NCBI RefSeq assembly: GCF_005696555.1
Contig: NZ_CP040005.1
Location: 1,240,001-1,304,000, forward strand
Length of the DNA: 64,000 nucleotides
Direction: 5' to 3'
Origin: Actinomyces sp. oral taxon 171 str. F0337
GTDB taxonomy: Bacteria > Actinomycetota > Actinomycetes > Actinomycetales > Actinomycetaceae
In this document: positions 1 through 9,862 of the stretch, one piece after another
How the letters are laid out: every line of letters starts with the position of its first letter
Position numbering within the stretch: position 1 is the stretch's first letter
Translations under genes and position numbers: made by a program
The notes under the pieces: generated by a model
Database searches by the model: none
What the model saw: only the letters and a program-made list of their open reading frames with translations
Told to the model about the DNA's origin: nothing

Positions 1-95
1 CCGATCCAGTACATGGTGTGCGAGCGCATCATGGCCAGGCACCAGAAGAACAGGAAGACCCAGGGGTAGGGCAGGCTGTGGATCCGTTCCAGCAT
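1..95 (-). CDS. DedA/VTT-family membrane protein, N-terminal fragment
   Basis: An open frame on the minus strand begins with ATG at 95 and leaves the window at base 1. The 31 visible residues include a hydrophobic stretch (YPWVFLFFWCLAMM) followed by a TMYWIG-like motif. That motif resembles the segment of DedA/VTT-domain inner-membrane proteins where a charged helix precedes a Y-W-x-G-R motif. The rest of the gene lies outside the window, so the family call is tentative. It is divergent from lepA. No clear Shine-Dalgarno sequence precedes the ATG. Confidence 0.45.
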   Translation of the reverse strand, partial: MLERIHSLPYPWVFLFFWCLAMMRSHTMYWI

Positions 96-114
96 GTGAG
101 GAAGGCTAACCTAA
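96..114. promoter_or_regulatory. Possible DtxR/IdeR-type iron-box half site
   Basis: CTAACCTAA at 106-114 is a perfect match to one half of the 19-bp DtxR/IdeR iron box. The other half (96-104) matches only about 4 of 9 positions. The site directly abuts the start codon of the divergent DedA-like gene. A single good half-site can occur by chance, so this is a weak call. Confidence 0.25.
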
Positions 115-323
115 GTCGAACGGTGTCCGGTCGTGAGCTCGTCTACGCCGCATGTTCATAGGAACCATGGGGAGCCGGCGTGCGGCCGCACCTCACACTG
201 CTGGCTGGCCCGGCGGGCTGGGGTGGTGGGCCGCCGTCGTGGGAGACTTGCCTCAGACCCATGCCGGATATGAGGAAGAGCCAGGAACCGATCCCCGTGT
301 CACCGATCCCCACACCAGAGCAG

Positions 324-2180
<1,857 letters not shown>

Positions 2181-2255
2181 TCCAGCCAGCGGGCACGAGC
2201 AGGATCGAGCAGGACCAGGACGGCGCCGGCGGATGACGGAAGGACGGCTGCGGAC

Positions 2256-3071
2256 ATGAGCGACACGAGCAGGCAGACCACGGTTGACGCTGCCCTGACC
2301 GACGACGGCTCCGGCCTGGTCCTGACCCGGGAGCTGGCCCGGGTCCTGGGCGAGCCCCACGCCGGCGCGGACGGGCGTCACCATGATGAGCCCTCACCGT
2401 TCCACGACGGTGACCTGGTGGGAACCGTCAGCGCGGTGTGCACTGTCAAGGGGCTGCGGCCCGACGCCGGAGAGGCAGGCGTCTCGGCGATCCACAAGGG
2501 CGCCGTCGACGGGCCGGTCGAGGTCGGCCGCACCGGGATCGTCACCGACAAGCACGGGGACCGCGCCCACCACGGGGGCAGTGACAAGGCCCTCTATGTC
2601 ATGAGCGCTGCTGAGCAGCGACACTGGTCCGAGGTCCTGGGCGGTATCGAGCCGGGGCGGCTGGGGGAGAACCTCCTCATCGAGGGCGACATCGATGACG
2701 TGGAGATCGGTGCGATCCTGTCCATCGGCGACCCGAGCAACGGAGGACTGCGGGTCAGGGTGACCGGTGTGCGCAACCCGTGCGCCACCTTCGCCCGCGG
2801 TGTGGGCCGCGCGGACTGGGTGGAGGTCTTCTCGGCGCGCAACCGGGTGGGCGTCTACCTGGCAGTGCTTGACGAGGGCGCGGTGCAGGCCGGCGACGAG
2901 GTGCGCGTGGTCTCCGCCCCGGGGCACCGGGTCACCTGCCGGCGCTGGTTCGCCCACCACGACCCGCGCGACGCCCAGGGGCTGCTCAACTCCGAGGTCT
3001 TCGGCAACTGCGTGATCGCCCCCTTCACCAAGAAGTACGTGCGCGCCGCCGCCCACGAGCAGGTCGGCTGA
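2256..3071 (+). CDS. MOSC domain protein (YiiM-like)
   Basis: A 271-residue protein starting at ATG 2256, preceded by a GGAAGGA ribosome site. The central part has the MOSC features: a GDRAHHGGSDKALY-like motif, then RLGENLLIEG, and a conserved Cys in the motif GVRNPCATF. MOSC domains bind sulfur or molybdenum cofactor and occur in YiiM-type enzymes that reduce N-hydroxylated compounds. The first 50 residues or so are not conserved-looking and acidic. The substrate cannot be inferred from sequence. It sits 75 bp after lepA and 76 bp before trmB on the same strand. Confidence 0.85.
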   Translation: MSDTSRQTTVDAALTDDGSGLVLTRELARVLGEPHAGADGRHHDEPSPFHDGDLVGTVSAVCTVKGLRPDAGEAGVSAIHKGAVDGPVEVGRTGIVTDKHGDRAHHGGSDKALYVMSAAEQRHWSEVLGGIEPGRLGENLLIEGDIDDVEIGAILSIGDPSNGGLRVRVTGVRNPCATFARGVGRADWVEVFSARNRVGVYLAVLDEGAVQAGDEVRVVSAPGHRVTCRRWFAHHDPRDAQGLLNSEVFGNCVIAPFTKKYVRAAAHEQVG

Positions 3072-3147
3072 CCGCGCCGCCCAGCGCCTGAAGGCACCAG
3101 GCAGACGGTTTCGAGACCTCACAGAAGTAAAGGACATAAGGCTCCGC

Positions 3148-4158
3148 ATGGCTCAGCACCACCCGCCCCGCTCCCACGCCATCCACTCGCGGGTACGCTC
3201 CTTCTCGCGCTCCGGCGGCAGGCTGCGCCCCGTCCAGGCCGAGGCCCTGGCCGAGCTCGGGCCCCGCTACGTGGTCGATGTGCCGCGGGCCGATGCCGTG
3301 CGCACCGTGTCCCCGAGCTTCCGCCTGGAGCCGGAGAAGGTCTTCGGGCACGTGGGGCAGGTCAGGCCGCTGATCGTCGAGGTCGGGCCGGGCAGTGGTG
3401 AGGCGCTGCTGGCCCATGCCGCCGCCCATCCGGGTGCTGACTACCTGGCGGTGGAGGTCTGGGAGACCGCGATCGCCCGACTGGTGACCTCGATCCACCG
3501 CCGGGGCCTGCACAATGTGCGCGTCGTCCCCGCCGACGCCTCCCAGCTGCTGGCCACGGCCCTGCCGGTGTCCTGCGCCAGCGAGGTGTGGGTCTTCTTC
3601 CCCGACCCCTGGCGCAAGCCCCGGCACCGCAAGCGCCGCCTGGTGACCACTGCCTTCGCCGACTCGGTGGCGCGGGTGCTGCGTTCCGGCGGGGTGTGGC
3701 GCCTGGCCACCGACTGGGCGGACTACGCCTGGCAGATGCGCGACGTCTTCGAGGACGTGGCGGCGCTGCCCACCGGTCTGCGCCCGGACGCCACCCTGCC
3801 CTACTTCCGGCACGACGACGCCGGTGCCCGACCCGACCTGGGGGCCGAGACCGCCGAGGAGGACAGTCTGGGCAACGGCCTGGACCCGGGTTCCCCCGCG
3901 GGGGTGCGTGGCGGATGGTCGCCCCGTTACGAGGGGCGGGTCATGACCCGCTTCGAGCAGCGTGGCCTGGACGCCGGGCGCACGATCCGCGACCTGACCG
4001 CTGTGCGCACCGAGGTGGCCTGGATCCCCGAGCGGGGCGCCTCCATGCTGGATCGCCTCGAGGCCGAGGGGCAGGCCTGGAACCACCTGGAGTCCCAGCC
4101 CTGGCGACTGCGCGAGGGCCGCGGCGACGGCCTGCTGCACCCGGCGGACCGGCCGTGA
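3148..4158 (+). CDS. trmB: tRNA (guanine-N7-)-methyltransferase TrmB
   Basis: TrmB methylates N7 of G46 in the variable loop of tRNAs using S-adenosylmethionine. The protein (336 residues) has the SAM-binding motif VEVGPGSGEALL at about residue 75 and the family signature FFPDPWRKPRHRKRR at about residue 150. These are characteristic of TrmB rather than other class I methyltransferases. It is longer than the roughly 240-residue E. coli enzyme because of an N-terminal extension and an insertion around residues 220-260 (acidic, Gly-rich). The stop codon overlaps the GTG start of the next gene (4155-4158), so the two are probably translationally coupled. Confidence 0.93.
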   Translation: MAQHHPPRSHAIHSRVRSFSRSGGRLRPVQAEALAELGPRYVVDVPRADAVRTVSPSFRLEPEKVFGHVGQVRPLIVEVGPGSGEALLAHAAAHPGADYLAVEVWETAIARLVTSIHRRGLHNVRVVPADASQLLATALPVSCASEVWVFFPDPWRKPRHRKRRLVTTAFADSVARVLRSGGVWRLATDWADYAWQMRDVFEDVAALPTGLRPDATLPYFRHDDAGARPDLGAETAEEDSLGNGLDPGSPAGVRGGWSPRYEGRVMTRFEQRGLDAGRTIRDLTAVRTEVAWIPERGASMLDRLEAEGQAWNHLESQPWRLREGRGDGLLHPADRP

Positions 4159-5471
4159 CCATTGTCTCCAGGCTGCCCCGCCGCGCCTGGCTCATGGTCA
4201 TCGTCGCCGGGTTCCTCGGGTTCTGCGCGGTCCTGCGGGCTCCCGTGGGCGTCATCCCGCCCCTGCTGACGCGCCTGGGACAGGACCTGGGCATGGGGGA
4301 GGTGGCCCGCGGCGCACTGACCTCCGTGCCGATCCTGTGCTTCGGGCTGCTCACCCCGCTGGCCTCGACCGTGGTGCGCCGTGTCGGCATCAACACCGCG
4401 GGCCTGCTCACCCTGGGAATGGCTCTGGTCGGGGCGCTGCTGCGCTCGGCCGGTGCCACCTGGGCGGCCTTCGTCGGAACCGTCATCATCGGGGCGGGGC
4501 TGACAGTGGGCAACCTGGTGGCGCCCATGGTCATCGGCCGCGACTTCTGGCACCGCACCTCACTCATGACGGGCCTGTACTCCTCCACCTGCAACGTCAT
4601 CGTCACCGCTGCCACCGCCCTGGCCGTGCCGCTTGCCCTCGTCATCGGCTGGCAGGGCTCGGCCGCCGCCTGGACCGCCATCCCGGTGCTGCTGGCTGGG
4701 GCACTGTGGCTGTGGGTCTTCCCGCCCGGCAGTCAGGCGCCCAGGCAGAGCCTGCGGGAACGATCGGGCATGACCTCCTGGGTGACGGAGCGCTCCCTGG
4801 CCCGGCCGACGCAGTCGACCGGCACTGCTGTCTGGAGACGCCCCCTGACCTGGGTGATGGCCGTGGCCTTCGCAGCCCAGACCTTCTCCTACTACGCGAT
4901 CTCGGGGTGGCTGCCCACGGCCCTGGTTGATGAGCTCGCCATGAGTGAGTCCGTCGCGGGCGTTGCCGCCTCCGTCTTCTCCCTGCTGGGAATCGTGGGG
5001 CCTCTGATGGTCCCGGTGATGTTTGAGACGCTGGGGTGGCCGGCCAGCAGGGTCCTCGGCGTCATCTGCGCCTGCTGGCTCATGCTGCCGATCTGCCTGA
5101 CGGTGGCCCCCGGCTACTGGCTGGTGCCCTGCATGTTCTCGGGCATCGCGCACGGCGCCTTCTTCGCCGCCCTGTTCACCCTGGTCATCCGCCGCTCGGA
5201 GTCGGTCGACGAGAACCGCCGGACCACCGCGGTCATCCAGACGACCGGCTACTGCCTGGCCGCCGTCGGCCCGGTGGTGATGGGCTGGGTCCATGAGCGC
5301 AGCGGCGGCTGGGTGGCCCCTTTCGCCATGGTGGTGGGAGTACTGGTGCTCATGACCGTGTGCGCCCAGATCGCGGCCCGCGCGGGCGACTCCGGCAGGC
5401 CCGAGCCGGCCATTCCCGCCGGCGTCCTGCGGGGCGATGAACGGGCCGAAGACCAAGGCGGCGACCATTGA
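4155..5471 (+). CDS. MFS transporter, CynX/NimT-like
   Basis: A 438-residue major facilitator protein. I chose GTG 4155, which overlaps the trmB stop, because the first transmembrane helix begins almost at once (LMVIVAGFLGFCAVLRAPVG). About 12 hydrophobic segments are visible, with a charged central loop around residues 195-230. The N-terminal pattern RAPVGVIPPLLTRLGQDLG and the downstream GALTSVPILCFGLLTPLAS resemble the CynX/NimT (cyanate/nitroimidazole) branch of the superfamily. The true substrate is unknown. Its stop overlaps the TTG start of hemW, extending the coupled series trmB-MFS-hemW. Confidence 0.85.
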   Translation: MTIVSRLPRRAWLMVIVAGFLGFCAVLRAPVGVIPPLLTRLGQDLGMGEVARGALTSVPILCFGLLTPLASTVVRRVGINTAGLLTLGMALVGALLRSAGATWAAFVGTVIIGAGLTVGNLVAPMVIGRDFWHRTSLMTGLYSSTCNVIVTAATALAVPLALVIGWQGSAAAWTAIPVLLAGALWLWVFPPGSQAPRQSLRERSGMTSWVTERSLARPTQSTGTAVWRRPLTWVMAVAFAAQTFSYYAISGWLPTALVDELAMSESVAGVAASVFSLLGIVGPLMVPVMFETLGWPASRVLGVICACWLMLPICLTVAPGYWLVPCMFSGIAHGAFFAALFTLVIRRSESVDENRRTTAVIQTTGYCLAAVGPVVMGWVHERSGGWVAPFAMVVGVLVLMTVCAQIAARAGDSGRPEPAIPAGVLRGDERAEDQGGDH

Positions 5472-6754
5472 GCCCGGCCCAGCCGGTGGGCGATCCTCTG
5501 CCGGGAACTGGGGAGCTTCCGGCGCAGGTGATCGCCCCCGCTCCGGGCGGGGCAGAGCGCCCGTTCTCGGTGTACCTGCACGTGCCCTACTGCCAGGTGC
5601 GTTGCGGCTACTGCGACTTCAACACCTACACGAACCTGACCATGGGGCAGGGAGCCTCGGCCGAGGACTTCGTGGGAACTCTCGCCGGCGAGCTGCGCGC
5701 CGCCCGCCGCGCCATGGACGGCGTGGGCCTGCCGGTGCGTTCAGCCCGGACCGTCTTCGTGGGTGGCGGAACCCCCACCATGCTGCCCGCCTCCGACCTG
5801 GTGAGCATGCTGGAGCTGGTGCGCGAGTGCTTCGGGCTCGCCGCCAACGCGGAGGTGACCACGGAGGCCAACCCGGACTCCGTGGACGAGGCGGGGCTGG
5901 CGGCCCTGGCCGAAGGCGGTTTCAGCCGGGTCTCCTTCGGCATGCAGTCGGCCGTGCCCCATGTGCTGAAGGTCCTGGAGCGCACCCACGAGCCCGCCCG
6001 GGTGCCCCGCGTGGTGGAGTGGGCGCGGCGGACCGGCCTGAGTACCTCCCTGGACCTCATCTACGGGGCGCCGGGGGAGTCCCTCGAGGACTGGCAGCGC
6101 TCCCTGGACGCGGTGACCCGGATCAGCCCGGACCACGTGAGCGCCTACGCCCTGGTCATCGAGGAGGGCACCAGGATGTGGGGGCAGGTCCGCCGCGGAG
6201 AGCTGCCGATGCCCGAGGACGACGACGAGGCCACCAAGTACGAGATGGCCGATGCCGTTCTGCGCCAGGCCGGCTACGAGTGGTACGAGATCTCCAACTG
6301 GGCGCGACCCGGCGCCGAGTGCCGCCACAACCAGGCCTACTGGCTCGACTGGGACTGGTGGGGCGCCGGGCCCGGGGCGCACTCCCACCTGGGGGACGTG
6401 CGCCTGTGGAACACCAAGCACCCGGTTGCCTGGGCCGGGCAGATCGCCACCGGCCACCTGCCCGTGGCCGGGCACGAGGCCATCGACGCCGACTCCCGCG
6501 AGCTGGAGCGCATCATGCTGGGCATCCGCCTGCGTGAGGGCATCGAGCTGGCGAGCCTCGGGTCCGGGCCGAGCGGCCCACCAACAGACCTACCTGACGC
6601 CGCCGGAGCCACCCCGCCGCACTTGGTGCCCGTTGTGGCCGGTCTCGTCGCCGATGGACTGCTCGACGCCAGTGCAGCCATGAGGGGCCGGGCGGTGCTC
6701 ACCCTGCGCGGCCGTCTCATGGCCGATACCGTCACCCGCGCCCTGACCCGATGA
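5468..6754 (+). CDS. hemW: Heme chaperone HemW, radical SAM protein
   Basis: HemW is a HemN-like radical SAM protein that binds heme and is thought to deliver it to respiratory proteins. It is often misannotated as oxygen-independent coproporphyrinogen oxidase. The 4Fe-4S motif C-x3-C-x2-C is at residues 42-49 (YCQVRCGYC), followed by FNTYT, a phenylalanine-type cluster seen in HemW. The GGGTPT motif at about residue 98 binds SAM. The TTG start overlaps the previous stop codon (bases 5469-5471). Length is 428 residues. Its last 114 bp are repeated at 8737-8850 on the far side of an accessory module. Confidence 0.92.
   Translation: MSPAQPVGDPLPGTGELPAQVIAPAPGGAERPFSVYLHVPYCQVRCGYCDFNTYTNLTMGQGASAEDFVGTLAGELRAARRAMDGVGLPVRSARTVFVGGGTPTMLPASDLVSMLELVRECFGLAANAEVTTEANPDSVDEAGLAALAEGGFSRVSFGMQSAVPHVLKVLERTHEPARVPRVVEWARRTGLSTSLDLIYGAPGESLEDWQRSLDAVTRISPDHVSAYALVIEEGTRMWGQVRRGELPMPEDDDEATKYEMADAVLRQAGYEWYEISNWARPGAECRHNQAYWLDWDWWGAGPGAHSHLGDVRLWNTKHPVAWAGQIATGHLPVAGHEAIDADSRELERIMLGIRLREGIELASLGSGPSGPPTDLPDAAGATPPHLVPVVAGLVADGLLDASAAMRGRAVLTLRGRLMADTVTRALTR
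6641..6754 (+). repeat. Direct repeat, left copy: 3' end of hemW
   Basis: These 114 bp are the end of the native hemW coding sequence. The same 114 bp occur at 8737-8850 with about 7 mismatches by eye (roughly 94% identity), including the stop codon. Between the two copies lies an approximately 2-kb lower-GC module on the opposite strand. Confidence 0.9.
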
Positions 6755-6781
6755 ACCCACCCCAGTTACTGCTGAAATGAG

Positions 6782-7909
6782 CTACTTCACAATCTGAAGT
6801 GTTGGTCTGACAGTCGGGTGCTCCTCACTGCCTGAATTCTCCAAGCTGGATTCCGTGCCCGTATCTGGGGCTACGTGAAGCGCTTGGCCGAGCATAAAAC
6901 CAGTAACATCGTCAGGACGTTGACCGATTGTCCTAGCCCAGTCTGAGACTGAGAGTCCTCGAGACCTCAGATGATCATTGACAGTGCTGAAGACTCGTGA
7001 TTTTTCATAGGGGAGCATACTGCCTGGCTCTCCGTGATGGAAGCCTCGTGTGGTGAGCGTAGCGAGCATCTGCCGGTATCCCCAGTCCGACAACAATCCT
7101 GCGTCATAGATAGAACGCGCCGTTGCGATCGCCGACGTCCCGTAGGTGATCTTGATCTTCATCAGAGTGTCGAGTGACGGAGGGCTTGATAACTTGGCGC
7201 GCAAGGACTCTGTGGGAAGCAGGAACTCGGCGGCAAAAATATTCGCTTCATGCTCGATCTGCCGGTCTGTTGCCTCTTCGGTTTTGGTGACATCTGAGTG
7301 GAGTATCAAATGGCCGATCTCGTGTGCCAGATCGAAGCGTGAACGCTCCGCTGTCTTGACGCGGGACAGGAAGATGAAGGGGCGTCCGTCCGCCGACCAG
7401 AAACTGAATGCATCCACTTTGACGTCCGCCAACGGAATCCCGAGGACTCTGATTCCATGAGCCTCAGCCATCTGCACCAGGTTGGGAGCAGGTTCCAGGC
7501 CCATTCCCCATGCTAGACGCAGAGCCATGGCCGCCTCTTGAGGTGAGTTGCGAAACTCGGTGTCGAGCAGGCTGAGGGCAGGTGTCCTAAAATGTTTGGA
7601 AATGGACCTGTAGAACTCGACCCCCAGTGCTCCGAAGGCTGTTGAACGACGCAGTAAGACGGATGGAGAGCGTCGTCGTGCCCGGAAGAACAGCTGTTTC
7701 TCTTCCAGTAGGTCAATCTCCTTGGTCGAGAAGAACTCGGGCGGCATCCCTGTGATGGTGGCGATCTGAAGCAACCTCGATGAGGGGAGGCCCGTAGACT
7801 CCCATGTCGTCACTGTGCGAGGTGTCGTCCCTGTCTTGTGGGCCAGCGCTGACTTGGACAGTCCTGCCCTCTGTCTGGCCAAGGTGACTCGCGATGCCTC
7901 GAGTGTCAT
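6782..7909 (-). CDS. XRE-family regulator fused to ImmA/IrrE zinc metallopeptidase
   Basis: A 375-residue protein with an N-terminal helix-turn-helix (about residues 8-60, with a TPRTVTTWE recognition-helix pattern) and an ImmA/IrrE peptidase domain in the middle. The zinc-binding HExxH is visible as FDLAHEIGHLILH at about residue 195, followed by EHEANIFAAEFLLP with the third ligand glutamate. Proteins of this kind cleave or inactivate partner repressors or antitoxins in mobile elements and stress responses. Its ATG overlaps the stop of the upstream 233-residue gene (ATGA, 7906-7909), so the two form an operon. GC content is visibly lower than in the flanking genes. The C-terminal 60 residues have no recognised domain. 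Confidence 0.85.
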   Translation of the reverse strand: MTLEASRVTLARQRAGLSKSALAHKTGTTPRTVTTWESTGLPSSRLLQIATITGMPPEFFSTKEIDLLEEKQLFFRARRRSPSVLLRRSTAFGALGVEFYRSISKHFRTPALSLLDTEFRNSPQEAAMALRLAWGMGLEPAPNLVQMAEAHGIRVLGIPLADVKVDAFSFWSADGRPFIFLSRVKTAERSRFDLAHEIGHLILHSDVTKTEEATDRQIEHEANIFAAEFLLPTESLRAKLSSPPSLDTLMKIKITYGTSAIATARSIYDAGLLSDWGYRQMLATLTTRGFHHGEPGSMLPYEKSRVFSTVNDHLRSRGLSVSDWARTIGQRPDDVTGFMLGQALHVAPDTGTESSLENSGSEEHPTVRPTLQIVK

Positions 7910-8607
7910 GAAATAGCGGTGATCTCGAAGTCCACGTCCTGTGTGGCTGCATAGGACTGCATGTCGTCTCCGGAAGACAATTCAGTATATCCTGAGAGAT
8001 CTTGTGCGGGAAGAATGATGCGCGTCTCCCACTGGCTGACGAAGCCTTTGTCGCATTCTATCGGCAGCGATAGCTCCAGGCGTAACTCATTGCTGGCTCG
8101 GTCCCAGAAATAGAGCAGGATCCAGGTTTGCAGGTTGGCGAAAACTGTATCCTCATCTCCAGGTCCGAGGTTGAGCCGACACTGCGTGTATCTCGGAGCT
8201 CTACTCCTTGCCGCGTTGTTTTCGATCTCATTGGCGAATCTGGGGCCTTTGATGCGCGCATTGCGCGGGTTGCCGTTCGCGTGAGCAGTCTGTGCGTCGC
8301 CGCCAACTGCTGCGATTGCCATGCTCCCGTCTGGGCTGACCGATCGGGGTGCGTTGGCGATGTCATGGTGCTTCCAGTCCTCCTCGTTGAGCTGTTTGCG
8401 CAGAGCTCCCACGATCTTCGACCAGATGGAGATCCCGAAGGCGATCGCCGGCTCGAAAGATGAGTAGCTGATGACTGCGCTCTGCAGCCCCTCAACGCAG
8501 GACCGAGTGAGGTTGGAGGGGATCAGACCCATCGCGTGAAGTTCCTGCTCGGCCGCCGCTCCGGTGATGACTCGTGCGCGTGGTAGCTGTGTGATGGGCT
8601 GGGTCAT
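7906..8607 (-). CDS. Conserved-looking protein of unknown function paired with ImmA peptidase
   Basis: A 233-residue soluble protein that I do not recognise. It starts at ATG 8607 behind a strong GGGAGG ribosome site. It has no signal peptide and no obvious membrane segment. The middle is polar and Asn/Arg rich (around residues 110-145). The C-terminal half looks beta-rich with alternating hydrophobic residues (LQTWILLYFWD, LRLELSLP, TRIILPAQDL). It is the first gene of the two-gene operon with the XRE-ImmA protein, with a 4-bp overlap. By analogy with other ImmA/IrrE loci it could be the peptidase's substrate, partner or effector; this is inference. Confidence 0.6.
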   Translation of the reverse strand: MTQPITQLPRARVITGAAAEQELHAMGLIPSNLTRSCVEGLQSAVISYSSFEPAIAFGISIWSKIVGALRKQLNEEDWKHHDIANAPRSVSPDGSMAIAAVGGDAQTAHANGNPRNARIKGPRFANEIENNAARSRAPRYTQCRLNLGPGDEDTVFANLQTWILLYFWDRASNELRLELSLPIECDKGFVSQWETRIILPAQDLSGYTELSSGDDMQSYAATQDVDFEITAIS

Positions 8608-8736
8608 GAGAGCCTCCCAGAGCCTCGAACAAGTGGACGAAACCAGAAGTTACCACAGGTGAGCGTGCAGAACCGGAAGTGACAGGGTGTTGCTCGTCGC
8701 TGCTGTGCGATCAAGGTGGCGAGCTTGTCGTTGGTG

Positions 8737-8850
8737 GGTCTCGTCGTCGGTGGACTGCTCGACGCCAGTGCAGCCATGAGGGGCCGGGCGGTGCTCACCC
8801 TGCGCGGCCGTCTCATGGCCGACGCCGTCACCCGAGCCCTGACCCAGTGA
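8737..8850 (+). repeat. Direct repeat, right copy: diverged hemW 3' end
   Basis: A second copy of the last 114 bp of hemW, with scattered substitutions (for example CCGAT to TCGGT near its start and changes before the stop). No hemW reading frame precedes it, so it is a remnant. Divergence of several percent suggests it came from a related strain's hemW along with the 2-kb module and is not a recent local duplication. No integrase is visible nearby. Confidence 0.85.
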
Positions 8851-8907
8851 GCGAGTGAGCCGATAGGGCGTCGACTTCTGGCTGCAATTCATTGACGGCA
8901 TCCTGTG

Positions 8908-9321
8908 CTACTCGCCGTCCGACAGCATGTACTCCTGAATCGCCTGGAACAGCTCAGGCAGCAGCTCCACGTGGCCGAAGCGCAGCTTTGGTGCTACCTC
9001 GCTCCAGCCCGGCAGGGTGCGCAGGACATCAAGCGGCACTTCTCGCACCGGCGTCTGCCACTCGATGTCGCGTCGGTACGGAACGAAACCGGGAAACATC
9101 TCGTACTGGTAGACCTCGTCCCCGGTGACCACTCCGCAGGCGGTGATCGCCTGACACGGACGGCGCGACCTGAACTCCTGCTTCGGTGAGTAGTAGAGGA
9201 TGTGGTCGCCTCTCCGCATACGTTGAAGCGGTGCCTTCTTGCCGTGGCACAGCTGACAGAACCCGTCAGCCACCCCCAGAGCCACATGATCCTTGGAAGC
9301 AACGCCAAGCCAGTATCTCAA
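8908..9321 (-). CDS. EVE domain protein
   Basis: A 137-residue protein that is essentially one EVE domain. It opens with MRYWLGVASKDHVALGV, then has RMRRGDHILYYSPKQEF and later VTGDEVYQYEMFPGFVPYRRDI. EVE domains belong to the PUA-like/YTH-related fold and bind modified bases. In bacteria they occur in tRNA-modification contexts and in restriction or defence loci, as modified-DNA sensors. Here it stands alone next to the hemW-repeat island, so the role stays open. ATG at 9321 is preceded on its strand by AGGACAACAC. Confidence 0.85.
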   Translation of the reverse strand: MRYWLGVASKDHVALGVADGFCQLCHGKKAPLQRMRRGDHILYYSPKQEFRSRRPCQAITACGVVTGDEVYQYEMFPGFVPYRRDIEWQTPVREVPLDVLRTLPGWSEVAPKLRFGHVELLPELFQAIQEYMLSDGE

Positions 9322-9357
9322 TGTGTTGTCCTTTCTGTCGTGTCGGGTTCGGCCTGT

Positions 9358-9412
9358 ACGCCGGTGAGTGGCCGGCTCGGCTGCTGGGGCTCAACCGGCC
9401 ACTCACCGGCGT
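9358..9412. terminator. 18-bp perfect inverted repeat (stem-loop)
   Basis: Arms at 9358-9375 and 9395-9412 are perfect reverse complements (18 bp), with a 19-nt loop. The hairpin lies just after the VOC gene stop and before the EVE gene, both on the minus strand, so it probably terminates the VOC transcript. No U-tract follows, which is common in high-GC actinobacteria. Confidence 0.6.
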
Positions 9413-9424
9413 GATCGGCTCAGG

Positions 9425-9796
9425 TCACGACGCCTTCTCGTGAACGGTGACGGCATAGCCATCCGGATCGGCGAAGGTGAACGTCAGGCCGAAGGGGCTG
9501 GGAGCAGGATCGGCCAGGATTGCTGTTCCTGAGGCCTCGAGCGAGTCGTGCAGCTCCTGAACCGCGTCGCAGTGCAGCCAGAGTGCCACCCCGAGACCGG
9601 GACGGGGAGCCTCAGAGAGATCAACTCCGGGCAGGGGCTCGCGAACCGCGAAGGGGATCGGCGTTGTGGCGAAGAGGACGGCGCCAGGAGGTGAGGCTGG
9701 GGTGCGGCGCAGTCCCAGGGCGTTCTCGTAGAACTCCGCGGAACGCTCGAGGTCGCTCACCTGCAGGGCGATGAAGTCGGGGCCGGTGACAGTCAT
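9425..9796 (-). CDS. VOC (glyoxalase/bleomycin resistance) superfamily protein
   Basis: A 123-residue single VOC fold with the typical opening FIALQVSDLERSAEFYENAL and closing FTFADPDGYAVTVHEK. VOC proteins are metal-dependent dioxygenases, isomerases or antibiotic-binding proteins. The substrate cannot be assigned. It is divergent from the marR-type gene, with a 66-bp shared intergenic region containing a palindrome, so it is probably the regulator's target. Confidence 0.85.
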   Translation of the reverse strand: MTVTGPDFIALQVSDLERSAEFYENALGLRRTPASPPGAVLFATTPIPFAVREPLPGVDLSEAPRPGLGVALWLHCDAVQELHDSLEASGTAILADPAPSPFGLTFTFADPDGYAVTVHEKAS

Positions 9797-9817
9797 GGAG
9801 ATCTCCTCTCAGACGAT

Positions 9818-9839
9818 ATATGTCAGATTTCTGACATAT
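9818..9839. promoter_or_regulatory. Palindromic operator between VOC and MarR genes
   Basis: ATATGTCAGA and TCTGACATAT are perfect 10-bp inverted arms separated by two bases. A further TATGTCAGA half-site lies at 9846-9854. The location between two divergent genes, one encoding a MarR regulator, suggests an autoregulated MarR operator controlling both directions. Confidence 0.7.
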
Positions 9840-9862
9840 CGAGAGTATGTCAGAATACTGCT

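Noticed and set aside
6755..8907. An active integrative element or prophage
   Set aside because: No integrase, recombinase, replication or structural gene is present between or next to the hemW repeats; only the two-gene module is visible.
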